A DNA stretch of 64,000 nucleotides from contig NZ_LT629779.1 of the NCBI RefSeq assembly GCF_900105535.1, forward strand, positions 4,216,001-4,280,000, read 5' to 3'. Under the pieces are notes generated by a model that made no database searches, was not told the origin of the DNA, and saw nothing but the letters and a program-made list of their open reading frames with translations. The DNA is from Pseudarthrobacter equi (GTDB taxonomy: Bacteria; Actinomycetota; Actinomycetes; Actinomycetales; Micrococcaceae). The first letter of the stretch is position 1. Each line of letters starts with the position of its first letter. Both the position numbers and the translations under genes were made by a program. Shown piece by piece: positions 53,662-62,200 of this stretch.

Positions 53662-54431
53662 GGAACGGTGATGACGGCGACCGCCTGCTGCGTCCCGTCC
53701 CGCAATTCCACACTGGAGATCCTGCCCAGCTGGATCGGCGTGGCGCCGGTGACCTTGACCCGGCCGCTGGGCGTGGCCGTCCAGGCGCAGGCGCGGTCCT
53801 CGCCGCCGTCGCGGTCCCTGACCCACAGCGAGAGCGTCCCGTCGGACGGCAGGCTGCTGCCGTTCACCGCCAGTTCGGTTCCCCAGGTCTTCCGGGCCAG
53901 GTCGATGCGGAACTGCAGCCCTCCACCGGACTGCACCGAGTAGGTGGCATCAGGCTGCGGCGCCCGCACCAGCAGCGGTCCCACGGCGAGGCCAACCGCA
54001 AGGCAGGCAGCGGCGGCCGCGCCGGCGAGCGCTACCCACCGCCGTCGCAATGTCCGGCGACGGCGCGCAAGTTCGTGCAGCAGCGGCTGCGAAGCGGGAA
54101 CCTGGTCCGCGGCCGGGCGGGGAAAGGCTGCCGGCAAGGCGTCCGCCAGCCCGGCCGCAGGCACTGGCTCCATGACACCGGGCTCCTTGAAACTAGGCTC
54201 ACTGGCACCGGGCTCCGCGACACCGGATTCCGTGGCGCCGGGAACCGACGTGAGGGCCAGGGCGTCCGGCACGGGAAGGGCGTCGAGCAGCGCGGGGAGT
54301 GTCTCCAACCCGGCCAGTTCGTCCCGGCATTCGCGGCACTGCGCCAGGTGCGATTCGAACACTGCCGTGTCTCCGGCGTCGAGCCCGCCCAACAGGTAGG
54401 CACCCAGCAGGTGGTGGGGGTCCGAGGTCAT
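53658..54431 (-). CDS. Zinc-binding anti-sigma factor (RslA-like)
   Basis: A 257-residue membrane anti-sigma factor. The cytoplasmic N-terminus has the ZAS motif H28-x3-C32-x2-C35 in ESHLAQCRECRDEL. A linker contains degenerate PGxxEP repeats (about 70-88), then a transmembrane helix (about 132-152) and an extracytoplasmic RskA-like domain. The zinc cysteines suggest redox control of the sigma factor, as known for RslA/RsrA-type proteins. It overlaps the sigma gene by ATGA. Confidence 0.87.
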   Translation of the reverse strand: MTSDPHHLLGAYLLGGLDAGDTAVFESHLAQCRECRDELAGLETLPALLDALPVPDALALTSVPGATESGVAEPGASEPSFKEPGVMEPVPAAGLADALPAAFPRPAADQVPASQPLLHELARRRRTLRRRWVALAGAAAAACLAVGLAVGPLLVRAPQPDATYSVQSGGGLQFRIDLARKTWGTELAVNGSSLPSDGTLSLWVRDRDGGEDRACAWTATPSGRVKVTGATPIQLGRISSVELRDGTQQAVAVITVP

Positions 54432-54928
54432 GGTTCCACCCCCATCTCGTCGAGGATAGTCCGCAGGGCCCGCACGGCGTAGTAGGCGCGGGACTTCACG
54501 GTGCCGCTGGGGATATTGAGCTGGGCGGCGGCCTCGTTGACCGTGAAGCGGCGGTAGTGCAGCGCCACCAGGACGTCCCGGTGTTCCTTGCTGAGGCGCA
54601 AGAGGGCCTCCTCGATCAGCACCCGGTTCAGCAGGCCGTCCACGCGCTCCATAACCCCGGCCTGGCGGGTTGGCTCGCCCTCCAGCGTTTCGGCGGGGCG
54701 GCGCTGGGCGCGCCGGTAGTTGTCGATCATGATGTTCCTGGCCGTCCGGTAGAGGTAGCTGCGGATGCTGCCGTTGATGTCAGGTGCCTGCTGCCAGACG
54801 CGCAACACGGTTTCCTGCACCACGTCCTCGGCCAGCTGCGGGTCCCGCGATGCACTGAGCACGAACCGCCGCAGCGCCGTGCCGTGTTCACGGTAGAGGG
54901 ACTCCACCGCATCCTCGTCGAGCGGCAT
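54428..54928 (-). CDS. sigL: ECF RNA polymerase sigma factor (SigL-like)
   Basis: A 166-residue ECF sigma factor with region 2 (LYREHGTALRRFVLS to IRSYLYRTARNIMIDNYRR) and region 4 (LRLSKEHRDVLVALHYRRFTVNEAAAQLNIPSGTVKSR). It is closest in type to mycobacterial SigL, which is also paired with a ZAS anti-sigma. The upstream minus-strand promoter TGAACC-N16-CGTC (54995-54970) indicates autoregulation. The start has AGGAGG 5 nt upstream. Confidence 0.88.
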   Translation of the reverse strand: MPLDEDAVESLYREHGTALRRFVLSASRDPQLAEDVVQETVLRVWQQAPDINGSIRSYLYRTARNIMIDNYRRAQRRPAETLEGEPTRQAGVMERVDGLLNRVLIEEALLRLSKEHRDVLVALHYRRFTVNEAAAQLNIPSGTVKSRAYYAVRALRTILDEMGVEP

Positions 54929-54969
54929 CCCATCCTCCTGCCCGCGTTCATCCGCTGTTTGTCCATTCA

Positions 54970-54995
54970 GACGCCGTTTCCGGGCAAATGGTTCA
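54970..54995 (-). promoter_or_regulatory. ECF promoter of the sigma/anti-sigma operon
   Basis: On the minus strand TGAACC is followed after exactly 16 nt by CGTC. This matches the SigL-type promoter form (TGAACC, N16-17, CGT) and is identical in both boxes and spacing to the divergent promoter at 55029-55054. Confidence 0.75.
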
Positions 54996-55028
54996 ACCGC
55001 ACGGGCCTACCCTGTTTTGCCACCGCCT

Positions 55029-55054
55029 TGAACCATTCTTCACCCGGAGGCGTC
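55029..55054 (+). promoter_or_regulatory. ECF promoter of the divergent lipoprotein gene
   Basis: TGAACC (55029-55034), 16-nt spacer, CGTC (55051-55054). Same boxes and spacing as the sigma operon promoter, so both genes should respond to the same sigma factor. Confidence 0.75.
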
Positions 55055-55106
55055 ATACCGGTTAGCGTCCGGTGATCCGACGCCGGACACCAGCAAAGGA
55101 GCAACC

Positions 55107-55646
55107 ATGAAATCCCGTTTGGGTGCAGGTTTCGCCATTTTGGCCCTCACTGCTGCACTGGCCGCCTGCGGCGGAAGCAGCGGAACCACGCCGGCTTCCA
55201 CCCCGGCCGGCACGGCCAGCGCCCCGGCCACGTCCGCGGCGCCTTCCGCCACCTCCACCGGTACCTCGAGTGCCGCCGTCGACCTCAAAACGGAGTCCTC
55301 CAGCGCGGGCACCATCGTTGTGGATGCCAAAGGCATGAGCGTCTATTTCTTCACGAAGGACACCAAGGACTCAGGTACCAGTGCGTGTGCTGATGCCTGC
55401 CTGAAGGCGTGGCCGCCGCTGACCACCACGTCCTCCACACCGTCGGCCGACGGCGTGACAGGAAAGCTGGGCACCATCACCACGGCGGACGGCAAGCAAC
55501 AGGTCACGCTTGAAGGCATGCCGCTGTACTACTTCGCCAAGGACACCAAGCCAGGCGATGTCCTCGGCCAGGGCGTCAACAACGTCTGGTACTTGGCAAA
55601 CCCGTCCGGCAGCATGATCCAGACGGCCAGCGGCGCCGCCTATTAG
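55107..55646 (+). CDS. Secreted-repeat lipoprotein (COG4315-like)
   Basis: A 179-residue lipoprotein: lipobox LAAC with the anchored cysteine at residue 21, a Ser/Thr/Pro/Ala linker (22-60), and two secreted-repeat (PF03640-type) units, seen as KGMSVYFFTKDTK..SACADACLKAWPPL and EGMPLYYFAKDTKPGD. The paired cysteines in CADAC are conserved in this family. The function is unknown; an envelope redox or stress role fits its predicted control by the adjacent ECF sigma factor. Confidence 0.85.
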   Translation: MKSRLGAGFAILALTAALAACGGSSGTTPASTPAGTASAPATSAAPSATSTGTSSAAVDLKTESSSAGTIVVDAKGMSVYFFTKDTKDSGTSACADACLKAWPPLTTTSSTPSADGVTGKLGTITTADGKQQVTLEGMPLYYFAKDTKPGDVLGQGVNNVWYLANPSGSMIQTASGAAY

Positions 55647-55690
55647 GGGCGGACTGATCAGCCTCAGGCACAGAGACGGGCTGCAGGCGC

Positions 55691-56488
55691 CTAGTGGTGG
55701 GGGGCTGCAGGAAGTGTTGTGGGCAGCGGAAGCTGCGGCACTTCCGGCAGTGGCACCTGCGGCCGCTGGGGCAGCCTGTCCGTGACCTCCGTGGGGACGG
55801 CCGTGGGCAATGACCCTGGCCCGGGCACGCCAGCAGGATTGCCCGGTGTCGCGGCCGGAGACGGGATGCCTTCCGGAACAGCGGGAGCGTCCGACGCCGG
55901 CGCCCCGGCACGTGCCTCAGCCTGCGCAGGTGCCGTGGGCACCGCGGCCGGGCTCACCGGCGTGGCCGGGGCAGGCGCCGCCGGTTCCCCCGGATGCGCC
56001 GGGGGTACGGGGGCCTGCCGTTGTCCGGCGGGCCCGGATCCCGTGACGAAGGAGGTCACGGCGTGGTTGAGGTGGGTGAACGAATCGCGGATGCCCTGAT
56101 CGGACGCGGCAGCAACAGCGCCGCCGGCGGTCAGGGTGACGCCCAGGGTCAGCGCGGTGAGGGCAGCCCGGCCCTTCGCCCGGCGCCGCCCGGCAAGCTC
56201 GTCGCCGGGTGAGCCGGTGGCGCCATGCGGGGCATCGGCCACGGCGGCAGGGGAATCCGCCGCGGCGGGTTCAGCCGGGGAAGCAGCCTCAGCAGCGGTT
56301 TCGCTGGAACCGGCAGTGCGGGCACGCTCGAGCAGCGCTGCGACGGCGGCCGAGGGCTCGGGAACTTCGGCGCCCAGGGCGCGGAGCTGCAAAAGGGCGG
56401 GGCGGAGCTGGCCGTCGTCGTCCAGGTCCGCCTCGAGCAGCAGCTGGTCAACGAATCCTTCACTGCGGGATCCTGCGGTGTCACTCAT
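55691..56488 (-). CDS. Putative anti-sigma-like membrane protein with Pro/Ala-rich tail
   Basis: A 265-residue protein. The N-terminal 55 residues are acidic and helical (EGFVDQLLLEADLDDDGQLRP), followed by a low-complexity linker, a transmembrane helix (about 109-128), and a long Pro/Ala-rich outer segment. There is no ZAS motif. Its ATG overlaps the end of the ECF sigma gene by 8 nt, which suggests that it is the cognate anti-sigma factor or a membrane partner. I do not recognise a family; the role is inferred from position and topology. Confidence 0.65.
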   Translation of the reverse strand: MSDTAGSRSEGFVDQLLLEADLDDDGQLRPALLQLRALGAEVPEPSAAVAALLERARTAGSSETAAEAASPAEPAAADSPAAVADAPHGATGSPGDELAGRRRAKGRAALTALTLGVTLTAGGAVAAASDQGIRDSFTHLNHAVTSFVTGSGPAGQRQAPVPPAHPGEPAAPAPATPVSPAAVPTAPAQAEARAGAPASDAPAVPEGIPSPAATPGNPAGVPGPGSLPTAVPTEVTDRLPQRPQVPLPEVPQLPLPTTLPAAPHH

Positions 56489-57059
56489 GATTCGCCTGGT
56501 TTCTTTTGAGCGTCTGTGCCTTGAGGTTTTGGAGGGCCCTGCGCTGGAGCTGCTTGATGGCTCCGGCGCTCTTGCCCATGATGGCGGCCACCTGTTCGAT
56601 GGACAGGTCCGCCACGATGCGGAGGGCCAGGACTTCCTGGTGTTCATCGGCCAGCCCTTCGAGCATGGCGGCCGCCCCTCCGGTGAGTTCCACCGCGTGG
56701 TCCTCCGCGGACGGGGATGTCCGGGCGTCGTCGTGGGGATCGTAGGGCGTCAGCAGCGGCCTGCGCTCCAGCCGGCGGTAGTGGTCCACCATGCGGGCGT
56801 GAGCGATGGAGAAGATCAAGGATTTGGCGCCCTGCAGGCCGCCCGTGAGGCTTTCGATCCTGGGGTAGAAGGCCAGGAAGACGTCCTGGGTCACGGCCTC
56901 GGGATCATCGACGCCGCGCGCTGTGAGGTAACCCTGGACCGGGCCGGCGAAGGACCGGTAGGCAGCAGCAAACAACACAGCGGGATCTGCTCCGGCTGTG
57001 TTCTCGAATTCTTCGGTTTCTGCGTGGGCCAACGTGTCCAGCACCAGCGGCTCCTCCAT
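56481..57059 (-). CDS. ECF-type RNA polymerase sigma factor
   Basis: A 192-residue sigma-70 family protein with region 2 (AAYRSFAGPVQGYLTARGVDDPEAVTQDVFLAFYPRI to HARMVDHYRRLERR) and region 4 (LADEHQEVLALRIVADLSIEQVAAIMGKSAGAIKQLQRRALQNL-like helix-turn-helix). It heads a two-gene unit with the membrane protein downstream and lies after the 243-residue secreted-type protein gene, from which it is separated by a hairpin. No clear ribosome site is seen at ATG 57059. Confidence 0.83.
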   Translation of the reverse strand: MEEPLVLDTLAHAETEEFENTAGADPAVLFAAAYRSFAGPVQGYLTARGVDDPEAVTQDVFLAFYPRIESLTGGLQGAKSLIFSIAHARMVDHYRRLERRPLLTPYDPHDDARTSPSAEDHAVELTGGAAAMLEGLADEHQEVLALRIVADLSIEQVAAIMGKSAGAIKQLQRRALQNLKAQTLKRNQANHE

Positions 57060-57141
57060 TCCGGGAACGGCGTGCGCACGCCCTTCCCGGTTCCATCTGC
57101 AGGCTGCCGGCGCGTTGCCCCGGCTGCGGCTTACCAGCCGC

Positions 57142-57188
57142 GGTGGACTGCGGGGGCAGGCGGCAAAGGCCGTTTCCCGCAGTCCACC
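57142..57188 (-). terminator. 13-bp hairpin after the Ala/PAVP-rich gene
   Basis: GGTGGACTGCGGG (57142-57154) pairs perfectly with CCCGCAGTCCACC (57176-57188) around a 21-nt loop. It lies between the minus-strand gene at 57203 and the sigma gene. Confidence 0.65.
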
Positions 57189-57202
57189 CTAGCCAACTGC
57201 TG

Positions 57203-57934
57203 CTAGCGGGCGGAAACGGAAGGTACGTCTACGCTGTTGCCCGGAATGGCGGGAACTGCGGGCACAGCCGGAACCTTGGGGGCGTCGTCAACGCCGGGGA
57301 CGGCGGGAACAGCAGGAACAGCCGGCACGGTGGGAACGGCCGGGAGTTCCGGGCGGTGGGCGTCGACGGCGGCGGAACCGTTGGCGGACGCGGCAGCCTT
57401 TGCTGCGGCATCGGCGTCGGCCGCGACGTCGGTGCAGTAGCTCTCGATGTTGGCTTCGCCGTCGGCGGCGAGCTTCAGCGAGGAGAAGCCCTCGGAAGAA
57501 GCGTTCAGGCCACCGTGGGTGAAGGCGGTGCAAAGGCCGATTGCTGCGGCACCTGCGGCGTCCACGGCGGAGTTGGCGGCGGCGGAAGCGGAGCCCTTGG
57601 CAGCAACGCTGTCCTCGCTGACCTCGGCGTCGGCGTCAGCGGAAGCAGTTGCGTCTGCGGAGGCTGTTGCCTTCGCCGTGGAATCAGCGGCAGCCTTGAC
57701 GTCTTCAGCACCAGTGTTGGCTGCGGCGCCGGCGGTGCCTTCAAGAGCGTCGGAAGCGGCGTTGGCGGCCAGCTTCGGAGCCGGAGCGCCGAAGAGTTCG
57801 TGCGCGGTCTGCTGGGCTTCGGCGGGGAGGACACCGGAAGCGGCGGCTGCGCCGGTTCCGCCTACGGCCAGGGTGCCTGCTGCCAGGACTCCGGCGGCGA
57901 CTTTGCTGGTTGCGAGAACGGTGAACAACGACAT
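57203..57934 (-). CDS. Ala-rich protein with C-terminal PAVP repeats
   Basis: A 243-residue protein. The N-terminus (MSLFTVLATSKVAAGVLAAG) is a hydrophobic signal or anchor, followed by a short conserved-looking segment (LPAEAQQTAHELFGAPAP). The centre is extremely rich in Ala, Ser, Asp and Glu, and the C-terminus has repeats of PAVP/TVP/AIP. Two cysteines occur (GLCTAF and SYCTDV). I do not recognise a function; a cell-envelope structural protein is plausible. GGAG lies 6 nt before ATG 57934, and an ECF-like promoter is upstream (58027-58002). Confidence 0.65.
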   Translation of the reverse strand: MSLFTVLATSKVAAGVLAAGTLAVGGTGAAAASGVLPAEAQQTAHELFGAPAPKLAANAASDALEGTAGAAANTGAEDVKAAADSTAKATASADATASADADAEVSEDSVAAKGSASAAANSAVDAAGAAAIGLCTAFTHGGLNASSEGFSSLKLAADGEANIESYCTDVAADADAAAKAAASANGSAAVDAHRPELPAVPTVPAVPAVPAVPGVDDAPKVPAVPAVPAIPGNSVDVPSVSAR

Positions 57935-58001
57935 AAGACACTCCAAAACGTAGACAACACTTTGTGGTTCGGGCCCGCCGGGCGGGCCCATCACCTCCTA
58001 C

Positions 58002-58027
58002 ATCGCCGGACGGTCCGGAAAGGTTAC
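58002..58027 (-). promoter_or_regulatory. Possible ECF promoter of the PAVP-repeat gene
   Basis: On the minus strand GTAACC (58027-58022) is followed after 16 nt by CGAT (58005-58002). The AACC core and spacing are ECF-like; the sigma factor encoded at 56481-57059 is a candidate user. Confidence 0.4.
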
Positions 58028-58094
58028 GGGTGCTGTGAAAGTTTTTCCGGAAGCCCGGTTTCGGAGCGCCGGTCAGCCGTTTTTTTGACGGGAA

Positions 58095-58134
58095 GGGCCC
58101 GCATTCGCTGCTGCGTGACAGCGGATGCGGGCCC
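58095..58134. terminator. Hairpin after the DMP19-like gene
   Basis: GGGCCCGCAT-T-CGCTG pairs with CAGCG-G-ATGCGGGCCC, a 16-bp stem with one mismatch, 41 nt beyond the stop of the minus-strand gene. Confidence 0.65.
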
Positions 58135-58174
58135 CCGACGCTCAACGGCCGTAAGCAGGACAGGCAGGCCTGTC

Positions 58175-59026
58175 CTACGCTTCGACCAGCCCGGCGTCAG
58201 CCTCTTCGAACTCCACGGCCGCCACGATCTCCTGGGTTTCGGGGTTGATCATGAAGGCTTCGTCATCCTCCTCGACCATGAGGAAGTCGCCGTGGTCGGT
58301 GCTGAAGTACCACGCGAGGGTCTTTTCGCCGTCGTGCACGTAGTTGGGGTCGCCCATGGTGATCCTGGCCAGCTCGTAGCCGGCGATGCTGCACAGTTCA
58401 CGGATGATGATTTCGAAGTCGGGGGCGTCCTCCAGGGCTTCCTCTGCCGCCCTGGCCTGGCGCTCGGCCAGGTCCGGGATCTGGGCGGCGAGCTGCTGGA
58501 TGTAGGGGCCCACCTCTTCGTCGTCGAGGACCAGCAGGTCCGCCTGACCGCGCAGCCACGCCGCGTTCAGGGCCGTGATGTTCTCCCGTTCCAGCAGTTC
58601 CTCGAACTCGCCGTCGAGCTCTTCCATGGCGACGACCCCGGCCGGCACCTCGTCATCGTCATCCAGCGGTCCGTCCAGGTAGTGCTCCGCATCCTCTTCG
58701 GACAGGTCCCCGTAGGCTTCCACTGCGCGGTTGAACAGGTCAAGGTGCGCTGTGGCGCCCATGCCGGCCATGCCCTCCCGGATGAGGGTGTCCGTTTCGC
58801 TGCGGTCAACGGACATGAAGGCGTACTGCGCGAACCCGCCCTCCAACGCCTGGGTGAGGTAGAAATCCACGTAGTAGCTGCGGACGGCAACAGGCGACAT
58901 TTCATCAGTAGCCAGGTGCGCGGTGTGCATGGCATCCACCACGCTGACGTTGGCCGCTACGGCTTCCTCATCACTTGCTTCGATGCTGCTGCTGGTCAGG
59001 ACGACGGGCTGCTGGGTGGTGATCAT
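58175..59026 (-). CDS. DMP19-like (DUF4375) family protein
   Basis: A 283-residue acidic cytoplasmic protein. Residues about 50-115 match the DMP19/DUF4375 pattern (YYVDFYLTQALEGGFAQYAF, then a helical ALxxMGA region). DMP19 proteins are acidic DNA mimics in Neisseria, but most members are uncharacterised. The rest is also strongly acidic (DDDDEV, EEDDEAF). I prefer ATG 59026, with AGGG 6 nt upstream, over a GTG 12 nt earlier. Confidence 0.7.
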   Translation of the reverse strand: MITTQQPVVLTSSSIEASDEEAVAANVSVVDAMHTAHLATDEMSPVAVRSYYVDFYLTQALEGGFAQYAFMSVDRSETDTLIREGMAGMGATAHLDLFNRAVEAYGDLSEEDAEHYLDGPLDDDDEVPAGVVAMEELDGEFEELLERENITALNAAWLRGQADLLVLDDEEVGPYIQQLAAQIPDLAERQARAAEEALEDAPDFEIIIRELCSIAGYELARITMGDPNYVHDGEKTLAWYFSTDHGDFLMVEEDDEAFMINPETQEIVAAVEFEEADAGLVEA

Positions 59027-59241
59027 GGAATCCCTCACTGCTGGCTGGTGCTGCGGACATTTTCACGCTACGTCCGCAAAACTGCCGCCCCGTGGAGGGG
59101 GACATGAACGTCCGGCGAAGTTTTCATGGGAGGCAGGTGCCGGGGCCGCGGCACGGCCGGGCTGCCGGGCGAACTAAGATGGATCAGATAACCACCCGAC
59201 GGACCCGGCCCTTCCGTGGGCTGCTGAAAGTAGCGCGCACC

Positions 59242-62200
59242 ATGCCATCCCAACCGGACGAGAGTGCGGCACTGGCAATACAGACCCCCGCCATCAACGA
59301 CCGCTCGCTCGCGGCCGGGCTTGCCTATGCCATGGGCAGCCGGGTCACCGGGATATCGTTCGACGCCGGCACCGGGCTCATGCTGGGCAAGGTCCGGGGA
59401 AGCGCGGACACCCCGTATTCCACCACCGCCAAGCTGGTCCGCAAGGGCGGCGGCTGGAGCTGCACGGTGGGTGTGTGCAGTTGCCCGGTGCGGAAAGACT
59501 GCAAGCACGTTGCCGCCCTGCTGTTCGCGGCTGAAGACAACCCGGCCACACGGGTCCAGTTGCTGGCCCCGTCAAGTTCCACGCAGGTCTCGCACCAGCC
59601 CGGCGGGGCCGTCCTGTCCGACTGGGAGCAGGCCCTCAACCCGCTGATTGCCAAGCCGGGATCGGCTCCTGCGGGCAGCGGGGTGCCGCTGGCGCTGCAG
59701 TTCGAGGTTGAAGAACCGGCCCCGCACTTCTCCTACACCGGCCGGCGGGACCCGGTGCGCAGCGTCCGGCAACTCAAGGCCCGGCCCGTGATCATGGGCG
59801 CCAAAGGCAAGTGGATCCGCGGCGACGTCTCCTGGAACACCCTGAACTACCTGAACTTCCGGCGGGAATCGAACCAGGAACACGTGGAGTGGCTGCAGGA
59901 ATTCCTGGCATCACACTCGGCGGCGGCCAGCCGGATGCACAACGCCTCCGGGCTGTGGCTGGGACTGAACTCCTACTCGGGGAAGAACCTGTGGAGCCTG
60001 CTGGCCGACGCCGGGAAGATCGGGCTCGTTCTGGTCAACTCGCGAGGCTCTGAGCCCGTGCGGCTCGCCGAGGCGCCTGCCGCCGTCGCGCTTTCCCTCA
60101 GCCGCTACGGCACTCCGCTCGCGGGATCGGAACAGCCGGAACCCGCCAGCCCCGGCAGTACGTCCGACGGCGGCCTGGAGCTGGCGCCCACCATCACCGT
60201 GGAGGGCGAAGAGATCGATCCGGCGGCCGCCGGGACCATTGGCCGGCCCGCGCACGGGATTTTCTTCACCACCGGGGAGGCATCGTTGCCGGGCGTTCCC
60301 GATCCGGACGGCGTCCTCACGCTGGCACCCCTGGAGGGCGGGCTCAGCGAGGAATTGCTGGCGTTCGTCACGGCAGGCAGCACGCTGCACATCCCGGCCA
60401 AGGACGAATCCAGGTTCCTCACCGGCTTCTACCCCAAGCTGAAGCAGACCGCGCGGGTAACGGCCCGGGACGAATCGGTGGAGCTGCCCACGCTGGCCGT
60501 TCCTTCACTGTCCCTGCTGGCGAACTACGGCAACGACCACCGGGTCCGGCTGCACTGGGAATGGCATTACAAGAGCGGCAACCACGTGACGGCCCAGCCC
60601 CTGTGGCGCCACCCGGGAGACCAGGGCTACCGGGACGACACCGCGGAGTCCCGCATCCTGGAAGGCATCGGGCAGCCGTGGAACGTTGTGGCCGCGCTGG
60701 GCGAGTCCTCCACGGGCGGCTGGGGCACACCCCGGCTGGCGGCCTCCGCCGAGCTCAAGGGGCTGGACACCCTCGCCTTCACCGAGGAGGTGCTGCCGCG
60801 GCTGCGCGAAGCACGGGACGTGGACGTGGAAACGGCCGGGGACATCGCGGACTACCGCGAAGCCGAGGAAGCGCCGGTGGTATCCATCTCCACCAAGGCC
60901 ACCGAGCAGCGCGACTGGTTCGACCTCGGCATCCAGATTTCGCTGGAGGGCCAGCCGGTGTCCTTCGCCGCCGTGTTCTCCGCATTGGCTTCCGGGCAGA
61001 CCAAAATGCTGTTGCCCAGCGGCGCGTACTTCTCCCTGGACCTGCCGGAACTGCACCAGCTTCGCGCCCTCATCGAAGAGGCCCGTTCGCTGCAGGACAA
61101 CAAGGACGCGCCGCTGCAGATCAGCCGGTTCCAGGCAGGCCTCTGGGATGAGCTGGCGCAGCTGGGAATCGTGGACCAGCAGGCGGCCACGTGGCGCTCC
61201 GCGGTGGGCGGCCTGCTGGAGGGCGGCATGGACGGGCTGCCGCTGCCCGCCTCCCTGAACGCCGAGCTGCGCCCATACCAGCTCGAAGGGTTCAACTGGC
61301 TCAGCTTCCTGTACAAGCACAGCCTGGGCGGGGTCCTCGCGGACGACATGGGCTTGGGCAAAACCGTGCAGGCGCTCGCCCTGATGTGCGCGGCGAAGGA
61401 ACTCGCCGTCGAGGCCGCTGCGGCGCTACTCGAAGATTCGGTACCGGACGCTTCGGATTCGGAGACCGCGGTTTCGGGGGCTTCGGTTCCGGGGGACTTG
61501 GCTTCGGCGGCTGTCGACGGCTCGTCCGACGTCGGCACTGGCACCCCGGGTGCGCAGCCTGCGGAAGCCAGGCCCGCCGCCGCCGCGCCCTTCCTGGTGG
61601 TGGCCCCCACCAGCGTGGTGGGCAACTGGGCGCTCGAAGCCGCGCGCTTCGCCCCTGGCCTCACCGTCCGCACCGTGGGCGAAACTTTCGCCAAGAGCGG
61701 GCAGGACGTGGCGGATGCCTTGGGCGGCGCCGACGTCGTGATTACCTCCTACGCGCTGTTCCGGATCGATTACGAGTCGTATGCCTCGCGCGAGTGGTCC
61801 GGGCTGGTGCTGGATGAGGCGCAGTTTGTGAAGAACCACCAGTCCAAGGCGTACCAGTGCGCCCGGAAGCTGCCGGCGGCGTTCAAGCTGGCCATCACCG
61901 GTACCCCGCTGGAGAACAACCTGATGGAGTTCTGGGCGCTGACGTCCATCGTGGCCCCCGGCCTGTTCTCCAGCCCCAAGCGCTTCGCGGAGTACTACCA
62001 GAAACCGGTGGAAAAGAACGGCGACAAGGGCCAGCTGGAGAAGCTGCGGCGCCGGGTCCGCCCACTGATGATGCGGCGCACCAAGGACCAGGTGATCAAG
62101 GACCTGCCGCCCAAGCAGGAACAGATCCTGGAAGTGGTGCTGAACCCGCGGCACCAGAAGGTCTACCAGACGCACCTGCAGCGCGAGCGGCAGAAGATCC

